Assembly: GCA_030611385.1 (NCBI GenBank)
Contig: JAUWPV010000005.1
Coordinates: forward strand, 1 to 64,000
From: Bacillota bacterium
Lineage (GTDB): Bacteria; Bacillota; Dethiobacteria; DTU022
DNA: 64,000 nt
Reading direction: 5' to 3'
Position 1 is the first letter of the stretch. Each line of letters opens with the position of its first letter. Below the pieces are notes generated by a model, which made no database searches, was not told the DNA's origin, and was given only the letters and a program-made list of their open reading frames with translations. Below are positions 24,495 through 35,106 of the stretch, in pieces. The position numbers and the translations under genes are program-made.

Positions 24495-26270
24495 TTACTC
24501 GAGCAATTTAAGCTCTTTGGCCAGGTACTGTTTGCGACAGAGGTTGCGTTGCAGTTTGCCTGAGCTGGTTTTCGGCAGTGTCCCAGGCTGAACTAATATA
24601 ATATCGCGGGGCGGAAACCCGACTATCCCGACAACCTGATCACGAATCGCCTTCCTGATTTCTGCATAATCATCTGTACGCGCCTCAGCAACAACAATGA
24701 TCGTTTCCTTTCGTTTGCTGCCCTCTACACCGAAAGCAATTACATTACCGGCCCTGACTCCGTCAACTGTTCCGACAGATCGTTCAATATCCTCCGGGTA
24801 AATATTGCGGCCGGCGATAATTATAACATCTTTGATTCTCCCACAGAGGATCAATTCGGGCTCTCCTCCATCCGGCCTTTCGACAAAATAGGCCAAATCG
24901 CCGGTCCTTAACCATCCGTCATGAAAGAGGGTTTCATTGAGATCCGGCCGCTTGTAATAACCGGCCGTTACAGATGTACCTCTTATTTCAAGTTCGCCGA
25001 CTTCACGTAACCCTCTAAATGCATCTGTTTGTAGATCGTATATGCGCATTTCCAGACCGGGAATCGGTGTGCCGAGTAATGGAAAACGACGGGTTCCGGC
25101 ATCGCCGGGGTCAGCAGGTCTGGCCACTCTTTCGGTTTCAAGAGCGTTGCGATCAACAGCATCGGTGAGCATCCCCCTGAATGGCGGTGGAAAATTACCA
25201 CCTACAGATAGCTCGGCCATTCCAAATGCACAAAAAACCGCCTCGGCTTTAAAACCATGTGGTTCGGCGGCGGCAATAAGTGTTTCGACTACATCTGGAT
25301 CAACAGGCTCGGCACCGTTAAGAGCCAACCGCATCCGGGAGAGATCGAGAATTTCCCCGGTATCGGTCATACGGCGAAAAGCACGGGTCGCTAATACCCA
25401 TGAAAAATTCGGACCTGATGTTACAGTTGCCCTGTAGTTGTGCATCCAGCGCAGCCAATCGGCTGGCTTGGAGAGAAAATCCTGTGGTGCAGCGAGAACC
25501 AGTGAACTACCAACTGTCATTGGCACAATAATCAACCCAATCAATCCCATATCGTGGTAAAGAGGCAGCCAGGAAACAAAGGTATCTTCTGGCACTATTT
25601 GTGCAGCAGTAACCATTCCACTAACATTAGCCTCGAGGATGCGATATGGCAGCATAACCCCTTTTGGATCAGAGGTAGAACCGGATGTAAATTGCAGTAT
25701 AGCCAGGCGCTCGGGATCGTCGGGGCATTCTTTATAATCAGAAGCTGTCGGGCGATCCACTCCCGGTTCCAGTTCGTTTAAGAGCAGCATTGGGGGATCC
25801 CCCGGCTTGGTTTCATAAAAAGCGGCCAGGTCGGGATCGAGCAGAAGCAGGCTGATGTCACCGTGCAGCATCAGTGAGCGCGTTTGATTGGCAAATTCTT
25901 CTACTGAACCAAAGCGCATCGGTATCGGCAGCATGCTTACACTTGCCCCAACCAACCAGACAGCCTGAATAGCGGTTACCAGGTTACGGGTGGTCGGTCC
26001 AAGCAGGGCAACATGATCTCCGGGATTGACACCTTTAGCTTGCAGAATAGCAGCTACAGCCATAGCATCCCGGTGTAGTTCTCCCCAGGTCAGGGTTAGA
26101 TGCTCTTTTTTTGCATTGCCCGCTGCGGAGCCGACAAAGGTTATTGTATTGTTTCCTGCAGCAACTTTACGAATTCGCGTAATCAGTGGCTCAATTTTAA
26201 TCGCATCAGCCGGAGTGCTGATGATAAGCGGCATTTGCTGGTTGGATTCTGTTTGATTATGAGTAATCAT
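24495..26270 (-). CDS. fatty acyl-AMP ligase-like adenylate-forming enzyme
   Basis: ANL-superfamily enzyme that activates a carboxylate, most likely a fatty acid, with ATP. The 591-residue protein has the P-loop FTSGSTSDPKGVML near 195, the WLPLYHDMGLIG motif characteristic of FAAL and related enzymes, the A8 hinge GRIKDVIIIAGRNIYPEDIE near 495, and the catalytic Lys motif LPKTSSGKLQR near 570. FAALs pass acyl-adenylates to carrier proteins rather than CoA; the acceptor here is unknown. It follows the acetyltransferase-like gene by 23 bp on the same strand. Confidence 0.88.
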   Translation of the reverse strand: MITHNQTESNQQMPLIISTPADAIKIEPLITRIRKVAAGNNTITFVGSAAGNAKKEHLTLTWGELHRDAMAVAAILQAKGVNPGDHVALLGPTTRNLVTAIQAVWLVGASVSMLPIPMRFGSVEEFANQTRSLMLHGDISLLLLDPDLAAFYETKPGDPPMLLLNELEPGVDRPTASDYKECPDDPERLAILQFTSGSTSDPKGVMLPYRILEANVSGMVTAAQIVPEDTFVSWLPLYHDMGLIGLIIVPMTVGSSLVLAAPQDFLSKPADWLRWMHNYRATVTSGPNFSWVLATRAFRRMTDTGEILDLSRMRLALNGAEPVDPDVVETLIAAAEPHGFKAEAVFCAFGMAELSVGGNFPPPFRGMLTDAVDRNALETERVARPADPGDAGTRRFPLLGTPIPGLEMRIYDLQTDAFRGLREVGELEIRGTSVTAGYYKRPDLNETLFHDGWLRTGDLAYFVERPDGGEPELILCGRIKDVIIIAGRNIYPEDIERSVGTVDGVRAGNVIAFGVEGSKRKETIIVVAEARTDDYAEIRKAIRDQVVGIVGFPPRDIILVQPGTLPKTSSGKLQRNLCRKQYLAKELKLLE

Positions 26271-26293
26271 CGCTTACCTCCTGAAGTAACTAC

Positions 26294-27421
26294 TTATAAT
26301 GACATCTGGTAGATGCGGTATTTTTTGTAGAGCTTTCCGCCGGCTTTCTGGGCATCGATGTTCATACGGCTGTTAAATTCATGAACGGTAGATCCTTCAC
26401 CGTAAGTATAACCCAATCGGCGGGCGTTGATCATAGTATAGTAGTAGAGGGCGGCTGAAACACCCTTTCGGCGACCCGGTGGTGTGACAAATAGGGCAAA
26501 CATTCGTGTTCCGGTTATTTTTCGTTTGTACCATAGATACTTAAAAATGCCAACTGGAAAAAGCCGACCGTTTAAATGAGTTAATACCTGGTTATAGTCA
26601 GGCAAGGCGACCGCAAAACCTAAACAATCTCCATCATTGTTTTCGATAAAGAGAACCAGGTCCGGAATAGCCAACTGCTTCAATTTGGCAACCTCAGCAG
26701 ATATTTCTTCCTCGCTTGGCGGAATCATATCCGGCCAGTCTGGCATAGATTGATCGAGAACCTGCTTCATAACGATCATTTCACGGTGAAGGTTTTTCAG
26801 ATCGAGCATGCGCACCTTAAAGCCGTAGCGTTTTTGGGCCAGAGCCACTCCCCGGCACAATCTTTCCAGGGGTTCTTGACTTAGATCGTAATAATAGGCA
26901 AAGCGATCAAATTGCTTGCGAAATCCGTAACGCTCTAAATAATCGGCATAATATGGTGGATTATATGAGTTCAATAAAACAGGGGGAGAATCAAATCCTT
27001 CGATCAAAAGGCCCCGGTAATCATCACCATTACTCGGTGACTGCGGTCCGGTTACCAGATCGGCTCCCTGGCTTTTGAGCCATTTTAAACCTGTATCAAC
27101 AAGAGCTTCCGTGACCGGGTAGTGGTCGATACTTTCATAAAGAGTGATATAGCTAAGGTTCTGCTGTTTGGCTTCATTCAGCCGACAGTCCATACCGACA
27201 CCGAGACGCCCTACCGGAATACCTCTGTTATAGGCTACAAAGAAACAATTTGGACCTAAACGTAAAAGGGCATTTTTATCAGGATCAAGTGTGTTATACA
27301 TATCCATAAGCAGAGGAGGAATCCAGTTTGGATCATTCTGATAGATCATCCAGGGCAGTTCAATAAAATACCTCCGATCTCGCCTGGTTTGAACAACTTT
27401 AATTTCAATATTATCGCTCAA
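26294..27421 (-). CDS. YghO-like GNAT-fold acyltransferase family protein
   Basis: A 375-residue protein resembling the YghO/COG group of large N-acetyltransferase-like proteins: N-terminal IELPWMIYQNDPNWIPPLLMD and a central VTGPQSPSNGDDYRGLLIEGFDSPPVLLNSYNPPYY segment, with a GNAT-type acyl-CoA site near the C terminus (FALFVTPPGRRKGVSAALYYYTMINARRLGYTYGEGSTV). Biochemical role unknown. It heads a two-gene operon with the acyl-AMP ligase, so it may act on the same lipid or aminolipid product. Confidence 0.8.
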   Translation of the reverse strand: MSDNIEIKVVQTRRDRRYFIELPWMIYQNDPNWIPPLLMDMYNTLDPDKNALLRLGPNCFFVAYNRGIPVGRLGVGMDCRLNEAKQQNLSYITLYESIDHYPVTEALVDTGLKWLKSQGADLVTGPQSPSNGDDYRGLLIEGFDSPPVLLNSYNPPYYADYLERYGFRKQFDRFAYYYDLSQEPLERLCRGVALAQKRYGFKVRMLDLKNLHREMIVMKQVLDQSMPDWPDMIPPSEEEISAEVAKLKQLAIPDLVLFIENNDGDCLGFAVALPDYNQVLTHLNGRLFPVGIFKYLWYKRKITGTRMFALFVTPPGRRKGVSAALYYYTMINARRLGYTYGEGSTVHEFNSRMNIDAQKAGGKLYKKYRIYQMSL

Positions 27422-27529
27422 GGCTGCACTTCCCCTTAAATAGATATTTTATTCCGTACAAAATCTTATTTCACACAGATGAGTTAAAATCCTTTGTGGG
27501 TGGTAAATAATAGTGGAACAAAAATACAG

Positions 27530-27560
27530 AGGGCGCCCTGAAATAAATCAAGGGCGCCCT
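27530..27560 (-). terminator. hairpin after codY
   Basis: AGGGCGCCCT occurs twice around a 10-base loop; each copy is palindromic, so they pair as a very stable stem. It lies about 35 bp after the codY stop, with a weak T-rich tail on the codY strand and TTTT on the other. Confidence 0.6.
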
Positions 27561-27594
27561 TTTAATAACATCAGAACAATCCACTATTCATTCT

Positions 27595-28407
27595 TTACTG
27601 CTGGTAAGGCTTCGCCTTTTTAGCCAGGTAATCAAGCAGGAATGGATTCAACACCTTAATATAGGTCCCTTTCATGCCAAGCGAACGTGATTCAATAACT
27701 CCGGCGCTTTCAAATTTGCGCAGGGCGTTGACAATAACAGAACGGGTTATCCCCAACTGGTCGGCTATTTTACTGGCTACAAGCAAACCTTCAACTCCGC
27801 CAAGTTCTTCAAAGATATGTTCGACAGCCTCCAGTTCTGAATAAGAAAGGGTTGCCACTGCAAGCTGAACTACCGCCTTATTGCGGGCAGCTTCTTCGAC
27901 TTTATCCTGTCTTGATCTCAATATTTCCATACCAACTACTGTTGCGCCGGTTTCAGCCAAAATGAGGTCCTCTGCGTCAAACAGTTCATTAAAACGAGCC
28001 AACAATAGAGAGCCAATGCGCTCCCCACCACCGAGGATTGGAATGACAGTGGTGATCTTGTTAGCAAAGAGACATCTCTCTGCATCCATAAAAACACAAT
28101 CATTCGTTTTTTGGCGCAAGTTAACCCGGGATTCATCTTCTCTCAGTAAAAATTCATTGTACTTCTCAGGGAATAACCCTTTTTCTAAAACATTGTTAAC
28201 CATTAATTCACATTCAAATTCATCAACCAAAGACCAACCCAGAATCATACCTTGCTGATCTGCAATGTAGACATTGGCATGTATAACATTTTTAAGGACT
28301 TCAGATACTTCCTTAAAATCAACATGCAGCCCGGCAGTTTTTTGGAGAATCTTGTTAATACGACGAGTCTTCTCAAGCAAGGGAGAAGAAATCACGTCTT
28401 TCACCAA
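27595..28407 (-). CDS. codY: GTP- and branched-chain amino acid-sensing repressor CodY
   Basis: Global regulator of Firmicutes that represses genes in rich conditions when bound to GTP and branched-chain amino acids. The 270-residue protein has the N-terminal GAF domain (about 1-160) and a C-terminal winged helix with the conserved recognition region ASKIADQLGITRSVIVNALRKFESAGVIESRS at about 207-238. Last gene of the dprA-topA-xerC-hslV-hslU-codY cluster, an arrangement conserved in Firmicutes. The start is UUG at 28,407 or GUG one codon on. Confidence 0.96.
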   Translation of the reverse strand: MVKDVISSPLLEKTRRINKILQKTAGLHVDFKEVSEVLKNVIHANVYIADQQGMILGWSLVDEFECELMVNNVLEKGLFPEKYNEFLLREDESRVNLRQKTNDCVFMDAERCLFANKITTVIPILGGGERIGSLLLARFNELFDAEDLILAETGATVVGMEILRSRQDKVEEAARNKAVVQLAVATLSYSELEAVEHIFEELGGVEGLLVASKIADQLGITRSVIVNALRKFESAGVIESRSLGMKGTYIKVLNPFLLDYLAKKAKPYQQ

Positions 28408-28426
28408 CCTTTCATCATTATGAATT

Positions 28427-29845
28427 TTACAAGATATACTTACTTAAATCTTTATTTTTTACCACTTTTTGCAGCTTGCTTTGAACATATTCCCGATCAA
28501 CAATTATCTCTTTTGATACTTCTTGATTGGGTAAATCGAAGGATAAATCTTCGAGCACTTTTTCCATGATCGTGTGCAATCGTCGGGCTCCAATATTTTC
28601 CATCTCCTGATTCAGATAACAAGCTGTACTGGCGATTTCTTCAATCGCGTCACGCTTAAATGTCAATTTCACCCCTTCCGTCTCCAACAGCGCTTTGTAC
28701 TGTTTTATTAAAGCATTGCTTGGCTCGGTAAGGATCTTTTTGAAGTCTTCTTCGGTCAGACTGTTCAATTCAACCCTTATTGGGAATCTACCCTGCAGCT
28801 CTGGGATTAAATCGGAGGGCTTTGTCATATGGAATGCTCCTGCTGCGATAAATAAAATATGATCAGTTTTAACCGGACCGTATTTGGTGACAACCGTAGA
28901 TCCTTCCACTATCGGCAGTATATCTCGCTGGACTCCTTCTCTGGAAATATCGGGACCGGATCCATGATAATCTTTACCGGCAATTTTGTCAATTTCGTCT
29001 AGAAAAATAATTCCTAACTGTTCCGATCTTTTGAGAGCTTCACTAGTAACGGCATCCATGTCAATTAACCGTTGTGCCTCTTCCTGTTCCAGGGCTTTTC
29101 TTGCTTCAGCCACAGTGACTCTTCTTTTTTTCGTTTTAGGCGGAACGATGTTTCCGAGAACTTCCTGTAGGTTAATACCCATTTCTTCCATACCCTGTCC
29201 GGAAAAAAGCTCAATCATCGGTGATTTACGCTCTTCAACCTCGATCTCGACCATTTGATCTTCAAGTTCTTCATTCAGCAAGCGCTCTTTAATTCGTTTT
29301 TGCTCTTCCCGGGCCCTCTGCATTCTTTCTATAGTAACCGTATCTTCAACAGGGCTCTCTTCCTGGACAGGAGTGGTCTGAAAGAGAAAACCGAGCGGGT
29401 TGGTTGAACGCCTTTTTTTATGCGGAAGCGGAGCAATAACATTAACAAGCCTGTCATTGGCATTTTGAGTCGCTTTATCCTGAACAACCAGCATCCGTTC
29501 ATTCCGAACAATTCTGACTGCAGTTTCAACCAGATCCCGAATCATTGATTCAACGTCACGCCCGACATAGCCCACTTCGGTAAATTTTGTGGCTTCGACC
29601 TTAACAAAAGGAGCTTTGACCAAACGGGCCAGCCGTCTGGCTATTTCGGTTTTGCCGACTCCGGTTGGTCCGATCATAATAATATTCTTAGGCATGATCT
29701 CTTCCTGCAAGTTATCCGGGAGTTGTTTGCGGCGATACCTGTTTCTCAAAGCTACCGCCACACATCGTTTTGCATCTTCCTGGCCGATGATAAAACGGTT
29801 TAGCTCTTTTACTATTTCTACTGGTGTAAGTTCTTCAGTTGACAT
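28427..29845 (-). CDS. hslU: HslU (ClpY) ATPase subunit of the HslUV protease
   Basis: AAA+ unfoldase that feeds substrates into the HslV peptidase. The 472-residue protein has Walker [14 protein letters not shown] near 58-70, an intermediate I-domain (about 110-240), Walker [12 protein letters not shown] near 275, and the [10 protein letters not shown] segment. Twenty bases separate it from hslV upstream. Confidence 0.97.
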   Translation of the reverse strand: MSTEELTPVEIVKELNRFIIGQEDAKRCVAVALRNRYRRKQLPDNLQEEIMPKNIIMIGPTGVGKTEIARRLARLVKAPFVKVEATKFTEVGYVGRDVESMIRDLVETAVRIVRNERMLVVQDKATQNANDRLVNVIAPLPHKKRRSTNPLGFLFQTTPVQEESPVEDTVTIERMQRAREEQKRIKERLLNEELEDQMVEIEVEERKSPMIELFSGQGMEEMGINLQEVLGNIVPPKTKKRRVTVAEARKALEQEEAQRLIDMDAVTSEALKRSEQLGIIFLDEIDKIAGKDYHGSGPDISREGVQRDILPIVEGSTVVTKYGPVKTDHILFIAAGAFHMTKPSDLIPELQGRFPIRVELNSLTEEDFKKILTEPSNALIKQYKALLETEGVKLTFKRDAIEEIASTACYLNQEMENIGARRLHTIMEKVLEDLSFDLPNQEVSKEIIVDREYVQSKLQKVVKNKDLSKYIL

Positions 29846-29864
29846 ATGTGATTACTCAACCCTT

Positions 29865-30395
29865 CTAAAGTTCTTCAATAATGATCTTGTCATTGGTATA
29901 GATACAAATTTCCGATACTATCTTTAGCGCTTCACCGGCAATTTCCCCCGGCGTTAGAGCGGTATTGCGTAGAAGGGCTCTTGCTGCCGCCAGGGCATAA
30001 GGCGCACCTGAACCGACAGCAGCAATGCTATCATCAGGTTCAATAACCTCACCCGTTCCCGAAATCATCAATAGAGCATCGCTACTTGCTGCAATCAACA
30101 AGGCTTCCAGCCTCCGAAGAACCCGATCAGTACGCCAGTCCTTGGCCAGTTCAACGGCAGCCCTCTGTAAATTCCCCTGGTAGCTTTCAAGCTTTCCTTC
30201 AAACCTTTCACAAAGTGTCAGTGAATCAGCCACTGCTCCGGCAAAACCTGCTATAACCTTGCCTTCATAGAGCCTGCGAACCTTTCTGGCACTATGTTTT
30301 ATGATTATATTGTTGCCGAAAGTTACCTGACCGTCTCCGGCCACCGCTACTTTATCGCCAATTTTTACCGCCAGTATGGTTGTACCCTGAAACAT
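29865..30395 (-). CDS. hslV: HslV (ClpQ) peptidase subunit
   Basis: Proteasome-beta-like threonine peptidase that forms a dodecamer with HslU rings. The 176-residue protein begins MFQGTTIL; by family the first Thr of TTI (residue 5) becomes the nucleophile after removal of a short leader, followed by the [13 protein letters not shown] motif (AGDGQVTFG) and the [16 protein letters not shown] segment. Length is standard. Confidence 0.97.
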   Translation of the reverse strand: MFQGTTILAVKIGDKVAVAGDGQVTFGNNIIIKHSARKVRRLYEGKVIAGFAGAVADSLTLCERFEGKLESYQGNLQRAAVELAKDWRTDRVLRRLEALLIAASSDALLMISGTGEVIEPDDSIAAVGSGAPYALAAARALLRNTALTPGEIAGEALKIVSEICIYTNDKIIIEEL

Positions 30396-30416
30396 AGATC
30401 AACCGCCTTTTTCGGA

Positions 30417-31319
30417 TCAGTTTCGCAGAAAAGCCATCCTGTAAACCGCGTTTAGCCTTTCCTTGGTCACATGCGTATAGATCTGTGTAGTCGAAATGCT
30501 GACATGTCCCAACAGTTCCTGGACTACCCTTAAATCTGCACCTCCCTCCAACAGGTGAGTGGCAAAAGAATGCCGGAGAGAATGCGGCGAAATCCCTTCT
30601 TTACAGGAAACCTGAACAATATATTTATGAAAAATATAGCGCACACCGCGATCGCTCAGAGGGTTACCCCACCTGTTTAGAAAAAGCTCATCATACGACC
30701 GGTCATTTTTATTCAGAGCAGCCAAAACAGGGCGAACACTTTCGATATATTCTTTGATCAGGGCTACAGCAATTGTGCCCAAAGGCACTATACGTTCTTT
30801 TCTGCCTTTACCATATAATTTAACCAGTCTTTCTTCGAGCTGTAAGGAATCAATTTTCAGGTTCACCAGTTCGCTGACTCTTGATCCGGAAGCGTAGATA
30901 AATTCAAGCATAGTCCGATCCCGGAAACCAAGAGTTTTATTAGTATCTGGCGCCTCCAGCAAAGCAACCACTTCGTGATAGTAGAGGAACCGGGGCAGCG
31001 GTTTTCCCTGTTTCGGACGGGCAACGGTAGACCACTTTCCACCGTTGATCAGACCTTCTTTTTGTAAATAAAATAAAAAAGAACGCGTCGCAGATAATTT
31101 ACGCGCAACTGAACGGCGATTATAGCCCTGATCTTTCAGCCAGGCAAGAAAGCGGCGGAGGGTTAGATGATTAACCTCTTGAAAGCCGACCTCATCATTA
31201 CACTCCAATCCGATGAACTGTAAGATGTCATTCCGGTATGCTTGCAGGGTAAGCGGCGATGCGTTTTTTTCATACAAAAGATAGGTCAGAAAACGTTCGA
31301 GCCATTCTAAAACTAGCAC
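30417..31319 (-). CDS. xerC: tyrosine recombinase XerC
   Basis: Resolves chromosome dimers at dif together with a partner. The 300-residue protein has the N-terminal SAM-like domain and the catalytic set: Arg in YASGSRVSELVNL, Lys in LYGKGRKERIVPLG, HxxR in SPHSLRHSFATHLLEGG, His in LLGHVSISTTQIY and the nucleophile Tyr in QIYTHV. GUG start. Its place between topA and hslV is the Firmicutes norm. Confidence 0.95.
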   Translation of the reverse strand: MLVLEWLERFLTYLLYEKNASPLTLQAYRNDILQFIGLECNDEVGFQEVNHLTLRRFLAWLKDQGYNRRSVARKLSATRSFLFYLQKEGLINGGKWSTVARPKQGKPLPRFLYYHEVVALLEAPDTNKTLGFRDRTMLEFIYASGSRVSELVNLKIDSLQLEERLVKLYGKGRKERIVPLGTIAVALIKEYIESVRPVLAALNKNDRSYDELFLNRWGNPLSDRGVRYIFHKYIVQVSCKEGISPHSLRHSFATHLLEGGADLRVVQELLGHVSISTTQIYTHVTKERLNAVYRMAFLRN

Positions 31320-31417
31320 AGCGCAACACCCTTATCATCCTAACATAACTATTCAACGGACGCAAGCAAATAGTAAGGTTTTTAAAAAAAATTCAAGCTA
31401 TTCAAATTCAAACAGCG

Positions 31418-33508
31418 CTAGCTCTCTGCAGTCGCTGTTTCATCAATGAGCGGCTTTTCATCACCACAGTCTTTATTGGTACATTGGGCTATACTTTTTC
31501 CGCCCTTTCGTTTTTCAGTCATCAGTGAACCACACTGCGGACACTTCGTTCGCAAGGGTTTATTCCAGAGCGAGAAATCACATTCGGGATAATTATTGCA
31601 GCCGTAAAAAATGCGGCCTTTCTTACTGCGTCTTTCGACGATCAATCCGCCATCACGGGGGCAGGTAACTCCTGTATCTTTAATAATCTTTTTAGTGAAC
31701 CGGCATTCCGGATAAGCCGGACAGGCCAGAAAACGGCCAAAACGACCATGTTTATAAATCAGCTGCTTCCCACAGTTAGGACAGACTTCGTCACTTAATT
31801 CCGGGGCGACTTCTACCTTCTCAATCTTTTGCTCGGCAACAGCCAATCGTTCTTTAAAATAACCGTTATAAAAATCTTTTATGACTTTCCGCCACTCCTG
31901 TTTGCCTTCTTCTATTTCATCGAGCTGTTGTTCCAGCTTTACGGTAAAGTCAACATCGATCACTTCCGGAAAATAGCTGATCATCAGCTCAACAACAACA
32001 AAACCGAGTTCGGTCGGCATAAAAGCCTTGTTCTCCTTAACCACATAACCTCGGCTCTGGATAGTTTCGATTATCGGGCTGTAGGTGCTGGGCCGGCCAA
32101 TTCCTTTTTCTTCGAGAGTCTTGATCAAAGATGCTTCGTTATACCGGGAAGGCGGCTGGGTAAAATGTTGGTCCGGCAAAAGTTCCAGCAGGGTAAGGTC
32201 TTGTCCCTCCGTCATTTCCGGTAATACAGTTTCTTTTTCTGGCTCCTCACTTTTATAAAGGATCAGAAAACCGGGAAAACGTAAAGTTGACCCGGTAGCT
32301 TTAAAGGTGTAATCGCCTGCCTTGATATTAACCCTGACCTGATCGAAAACAGCAGGGTTCATCTGGCTGGCTATAAAACGATCCCAGATCAATTTATACA
32401 AACGGTTCTGATCACGACTTAAGTACTGCTTTATTAGTGCCGATTCACGCTGAACAGATGTCGGTCTGATCGCCTCATGCGCTTCCTGTGCCCCTTTTCG
32501 TGATTTATAAAAGGGCGGTTTTTCAGGGATATAACTGGCACCATATTTGTCTGAAATAAGCACCCGGGCTTCTTCCTGGGCCTGAGTTGATACGTTGACT
32601 GAATCTGTGCGGATATAAGTCAGCAGGCCGACTGTTTCACCGGAACCAATATTGATTCCCTCGTAAAGCTGTTGAGCAATGCTCATAGTTTTACGGCTGG
32701 TAAACCCAAGTTTTGACGAAGCATCCTGCTGTAGACTACTGGTTGTGAATGGTGGCAAAGGACTCCGTTTTCGCTGGCTGCGGATTATTGTATCAACAAT
32801 AAATTTTTCGTTCTTAACAGCATTAACAATTTCTCCGGCCTGAGAACTGTTTTTCAGTTCGATCTTATTCAACTTATAACGATCGAGAGCAGCTTTAAAC
32901 CGCCCTTTTGAGTTCTGATCTTCAAGATGAGCATCAAGAGTCCAATATTCCTCAGGATTAAAATTCCTGATCTCCACTTCGCGATCGCAGATCAAGCGAA
33001 CAGCGACTGACTGCACCCGACCGGCACTGAGTCCACTACGAATCTTTCGCCAGAGCAAAGGGCTTATTTGATAGCCAACCAGGCGATCTAAAATACGACG
33101 GGCTTGCTGAGCATCAACCCTGTTACAATCAATCAGTCGTGGATTTTCAAAAGCCTCTTTTACCGCTTTTTTGGTAATTTCATTAAATTCAACCCGGCAG
33201 GGCTCTTCCAGATTAATCTTTAAAGCCTGACCTATATGCCTGCAAATTGCTTCGCCCTCGCGATCAGGGTCAGCGGCAAGGAAAATCCGATCTGCCTTTT
33301 TAGCAATTTCTTTGAGTTCTTTTAATATTTTACCCTTACCGCGAATTGTAATATAACTTGGTGTAAAATCATTCTCGATATCGATGCCAATTTTACTGCG
33401 CGGCAGATCAATCAAATGACCCTGGGAAGCTATAATTTTATAATTTTTACCTAAAAATTTGCTAATAGTTCGCGCTTTGGTCGGTGATTCAACAATAACC
33501 AAATTCAT
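31418..33508 (-). CDS. topA: DNA topoisomerase I
   Basis: Type IA enzyme that relaxes negative supercoils. The 696-residue protein has the N-terminal TOPRIM domain (MNLVIVESPTKARTI; AADPDREGEAICRH), the active-site Tyr in GLLTYIRTDS near 308, and three C-terminal zinc ribbons (CPNC...CPAYPEC, CPRDGG...CNNYPEC, CPQC...CTNKDC). Complete and standard in length. Confidence 0.97.
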   Translation of the reverse strand: MNLVIVESPTKARTISKFLGKNYKIIASQGHLIDLPRSKIGIDIENDFTPSYITIRGKGKILKELKEIAKKADRIFLAADPDREGEAICRHIGQALKINLEEPCRVEFNEITKKAVKEAFENPRLIDCNRVDAQQARRILDRLVGYQISPLLWRKIRSGLSAGRVQSVAVRLICDREVEIRNFNPEEYWTLDAHLEDQNSKGRFKAALDRYKLNKIELKNSSQAGEIVNAVKNEKFIVDTIIRSQRKRSPLPPFTTSSLQQDASSKLGFTSRKTMSIAQQLYEGINIGSGETVGLLTYIRTDSVNVSTQAQEEARVLISDKYGASYIPEKPPFYKSRKGAQEAHEAIRPTSVQRESALIKQYLSRDQNRLYKLIWDRFIASQMNPAVFDQVRVNIKAGDYTFKATGSTLRFPGFLILYKSEEPEKETVLPEMTEGQDLTLLELLPDQHFTQPPSRYNEASLIKTLEEKGIGRPSTYSPIIETIQSRGYVVKENKAFMPTELGFVVVELMISYFPEVIDVDFTVKLEQQLDEIEEGKQEWRKVIKDFYNGYFKERLAVAEQKIEKVEVAPELSDEVCPNCGKQLIYKHGRFGRFLACPAYPECRFTKKIIKDTGVTCPRDGGLIVERRSKKGRIFYGCNNYPECDFSLWNKPLRTKCPQCGSLMTEKRKGGKSIAQCTNKDCGDEKPLIDETATAES

Positions 33509-33565
33509 TTGATTAACTCTCCTCCGGGTCTGGAAAACTCTACGGAAGGTATTTTATCACACTTG

Positions 33566-34666
33566 TCAAGTCCGGCAAAAATATTTTCCCGGCGTCTGGC
33601 GAATACACTGTTTCAATTCCAGTGGCAAAAGGAGCACGCTGGTCTCAGCGGCGCTGATACCGCTAAGCTGAATAATAGTGTCAATATGCATCGGTTGATA
33701 GGGTATTAGGGCCAGAAGTATTTTTTCCCGATCGGATAAATCGGCGCCAGCCATCCCCAGGGTCAGCTGCATGCCGGTTGAGGAATTCAGGTTGAGTTCT
33801 TCAAGAATATCGGCGGCAGATTCAACCAGGCAAGCCCCTTCTTTTAACAAACGGTGTGAGCCACGGCTGTAGGGGCTACCCACATTACCGGGAACAGCAA
33901 AAACTTCCCGATTCTGTTCGAGCGCATAACTGGCGGTGATCAAGGCACCACTTTTAGCCGTTGCCTCAACAACAACTGTTCCTAAAGACAAACCGCTGAT
34001 AATACGGTTTCGCTGAGGAAAATGAATGGGTAGCGGTTCTGTACCGATCGGGAATTCGCTGAGAACGACTCCTGCAGCAATAATCTGTTCCATTAAATCT
34101 GCATTGGCCGGAGGGTAACATTGATCGACACCACAACCGAGAACAGCTGCCGTATAGCCACTGTTTTCAAGAGAACCCCGGTGAGCGGCAGAATCGATGC
34201 CGAGAGCCATCCCGCTAACCACAGTTATTCCGGCCATCGACAGTTCACCAGCCAACCGGTGAGCAACCTCACGACCGTAAAACGTACAACGACGGCTGCC
34301 AACAATAGCGACCGCCGGTTGATTGATCTTTTTCAAACTGCCACGGTAATAGAGAATCGGCGGTGGGTAATGCAACTGCTTGAGCAGAGAAGGATATTCC
34401 AGGTCATCGGGAGTAATACAGTCAACTTTGTGTTCTTTCAGGAGATCCCAGGCATTGTTAGGATCTATTTTCAGGCGTTCCTTCTCAAGACGATCAGCAT
34501 GTCCCAACAGGTCAAGCACTGATACAAGATCTTTGGCAGAAACTTCCCAGGCTGCCTCGGCCGAACCGAAATGCTTTAGCAATGTATCAATACGTTTCGG
34601 CCCCAAAAAAGTAATTAAATTTAAGGCATTCAAATAGAGGATCTCGTTTTGCTGGTCCTTTTTCAT
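33566..34666 (-). CDS. dprA: DNA-processing protein DprA
   Basis: Loads RecA on incoming single-stranded DNA during transformation. The 366-residue protein has an N-terminal helical region and the DprA Rossmann fold: AIVGSRRCTFYGREVA near 117, VVSGMALGIDSAAHRG near 152, and the LSEFPIGTEPLPIHFPQRNRIISGLS block near 195-225. A C-terminal winged-helix region follows (ISAAETSVLLLPLELKQCIRQTPGKYF). It precedes topA by 57 bp. Confidence 0.95.
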   Translation of the reverse strand: MKKDQQNEILYLNALNLITFLGPKRIDTLLKHFGSAEAAWEVSAKDLVSVLDLLGHADRLEKERLKIDPNNAWDLLKEHKVDCITPDDLEYPSLLKQLHYPPPILYYRGSLKKINQPAVAIVGSRRCTFYGREVAHRLAGELSMAGITVVSGMALGIDSAAHRGSLENSGYTAAVLGCGVDQCYPPANADLMEQIIAAGVVLSEFPIGTEPLPIHFPQRNRIISGLSLGTVVVEATAKSGALITASYALEQNREVFAVPGNVGSPYSRGSHRLLKEGACLVESAADILEELNLNSSTGMQLTLGMAGADLSDREKILLALIPYQPMHIDTIIQLSGISAAETSVLLLPLELKQCIRQTPGKYFCRT

Positions 34667-34673
34667 CAGTTAA

Positions 34674-35090
34674 TTAACTCCTTGTGCCCTTTAATTGCTC
34701 CAGAACAATTTTTGTTTCTTCTAACTCTGGAAGGTTACGATAGAGCAAACCGTATTCAAGGCTGTCAACCAGAGCGATCCAGCTGGCTTCGATAATGTTT
34801 GGAGAAACCCCGACAGTTCCCCAGCTTGTATGATCATCGCGTGATTCAATCAACACCCTTACCTGGGCACCGGTTCCATCGACTCCATCAATAACCCGCA
34901 CCTTGAAATCAATAAGCTTAATTTTTTTCAATGCCGGGTAAATACCCTCCAACGCTTTACGTAAAGCATTATCGAGAGCGTTTACAGGACCGTTCCCTTC
35001 TGCGGCAGTATGAACCTGAATATCTCCGACCTGCACCTTGATCGTCGCTTCGGAGTAAAGTTGACCATTCTCTCTCTTTTCGATAATCAA
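34674..35090 (-). pseudogene. cimA: citramalate synthase, C-terminal regulatory part cut off by a frameshift
   Basis: A 139-codon frame with the LeuA dimerisation/allosteric domain ([34 protein letters not shown] and the following strands). In intact citramalate synthases this follows the catalytic domain in one chain. Here it lies in another frame from the upstream catalytic part. Removing one T from TTTT (35,123-35,126 on the plus strand) restores one frame reading [20 protein letters not shown] across the join. Either a recent frameshift or an error in a short homopolymer. Confidence 0.85.
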
Positions 35091-35106
35091 CCTGAACCCT
35101 TCGAGT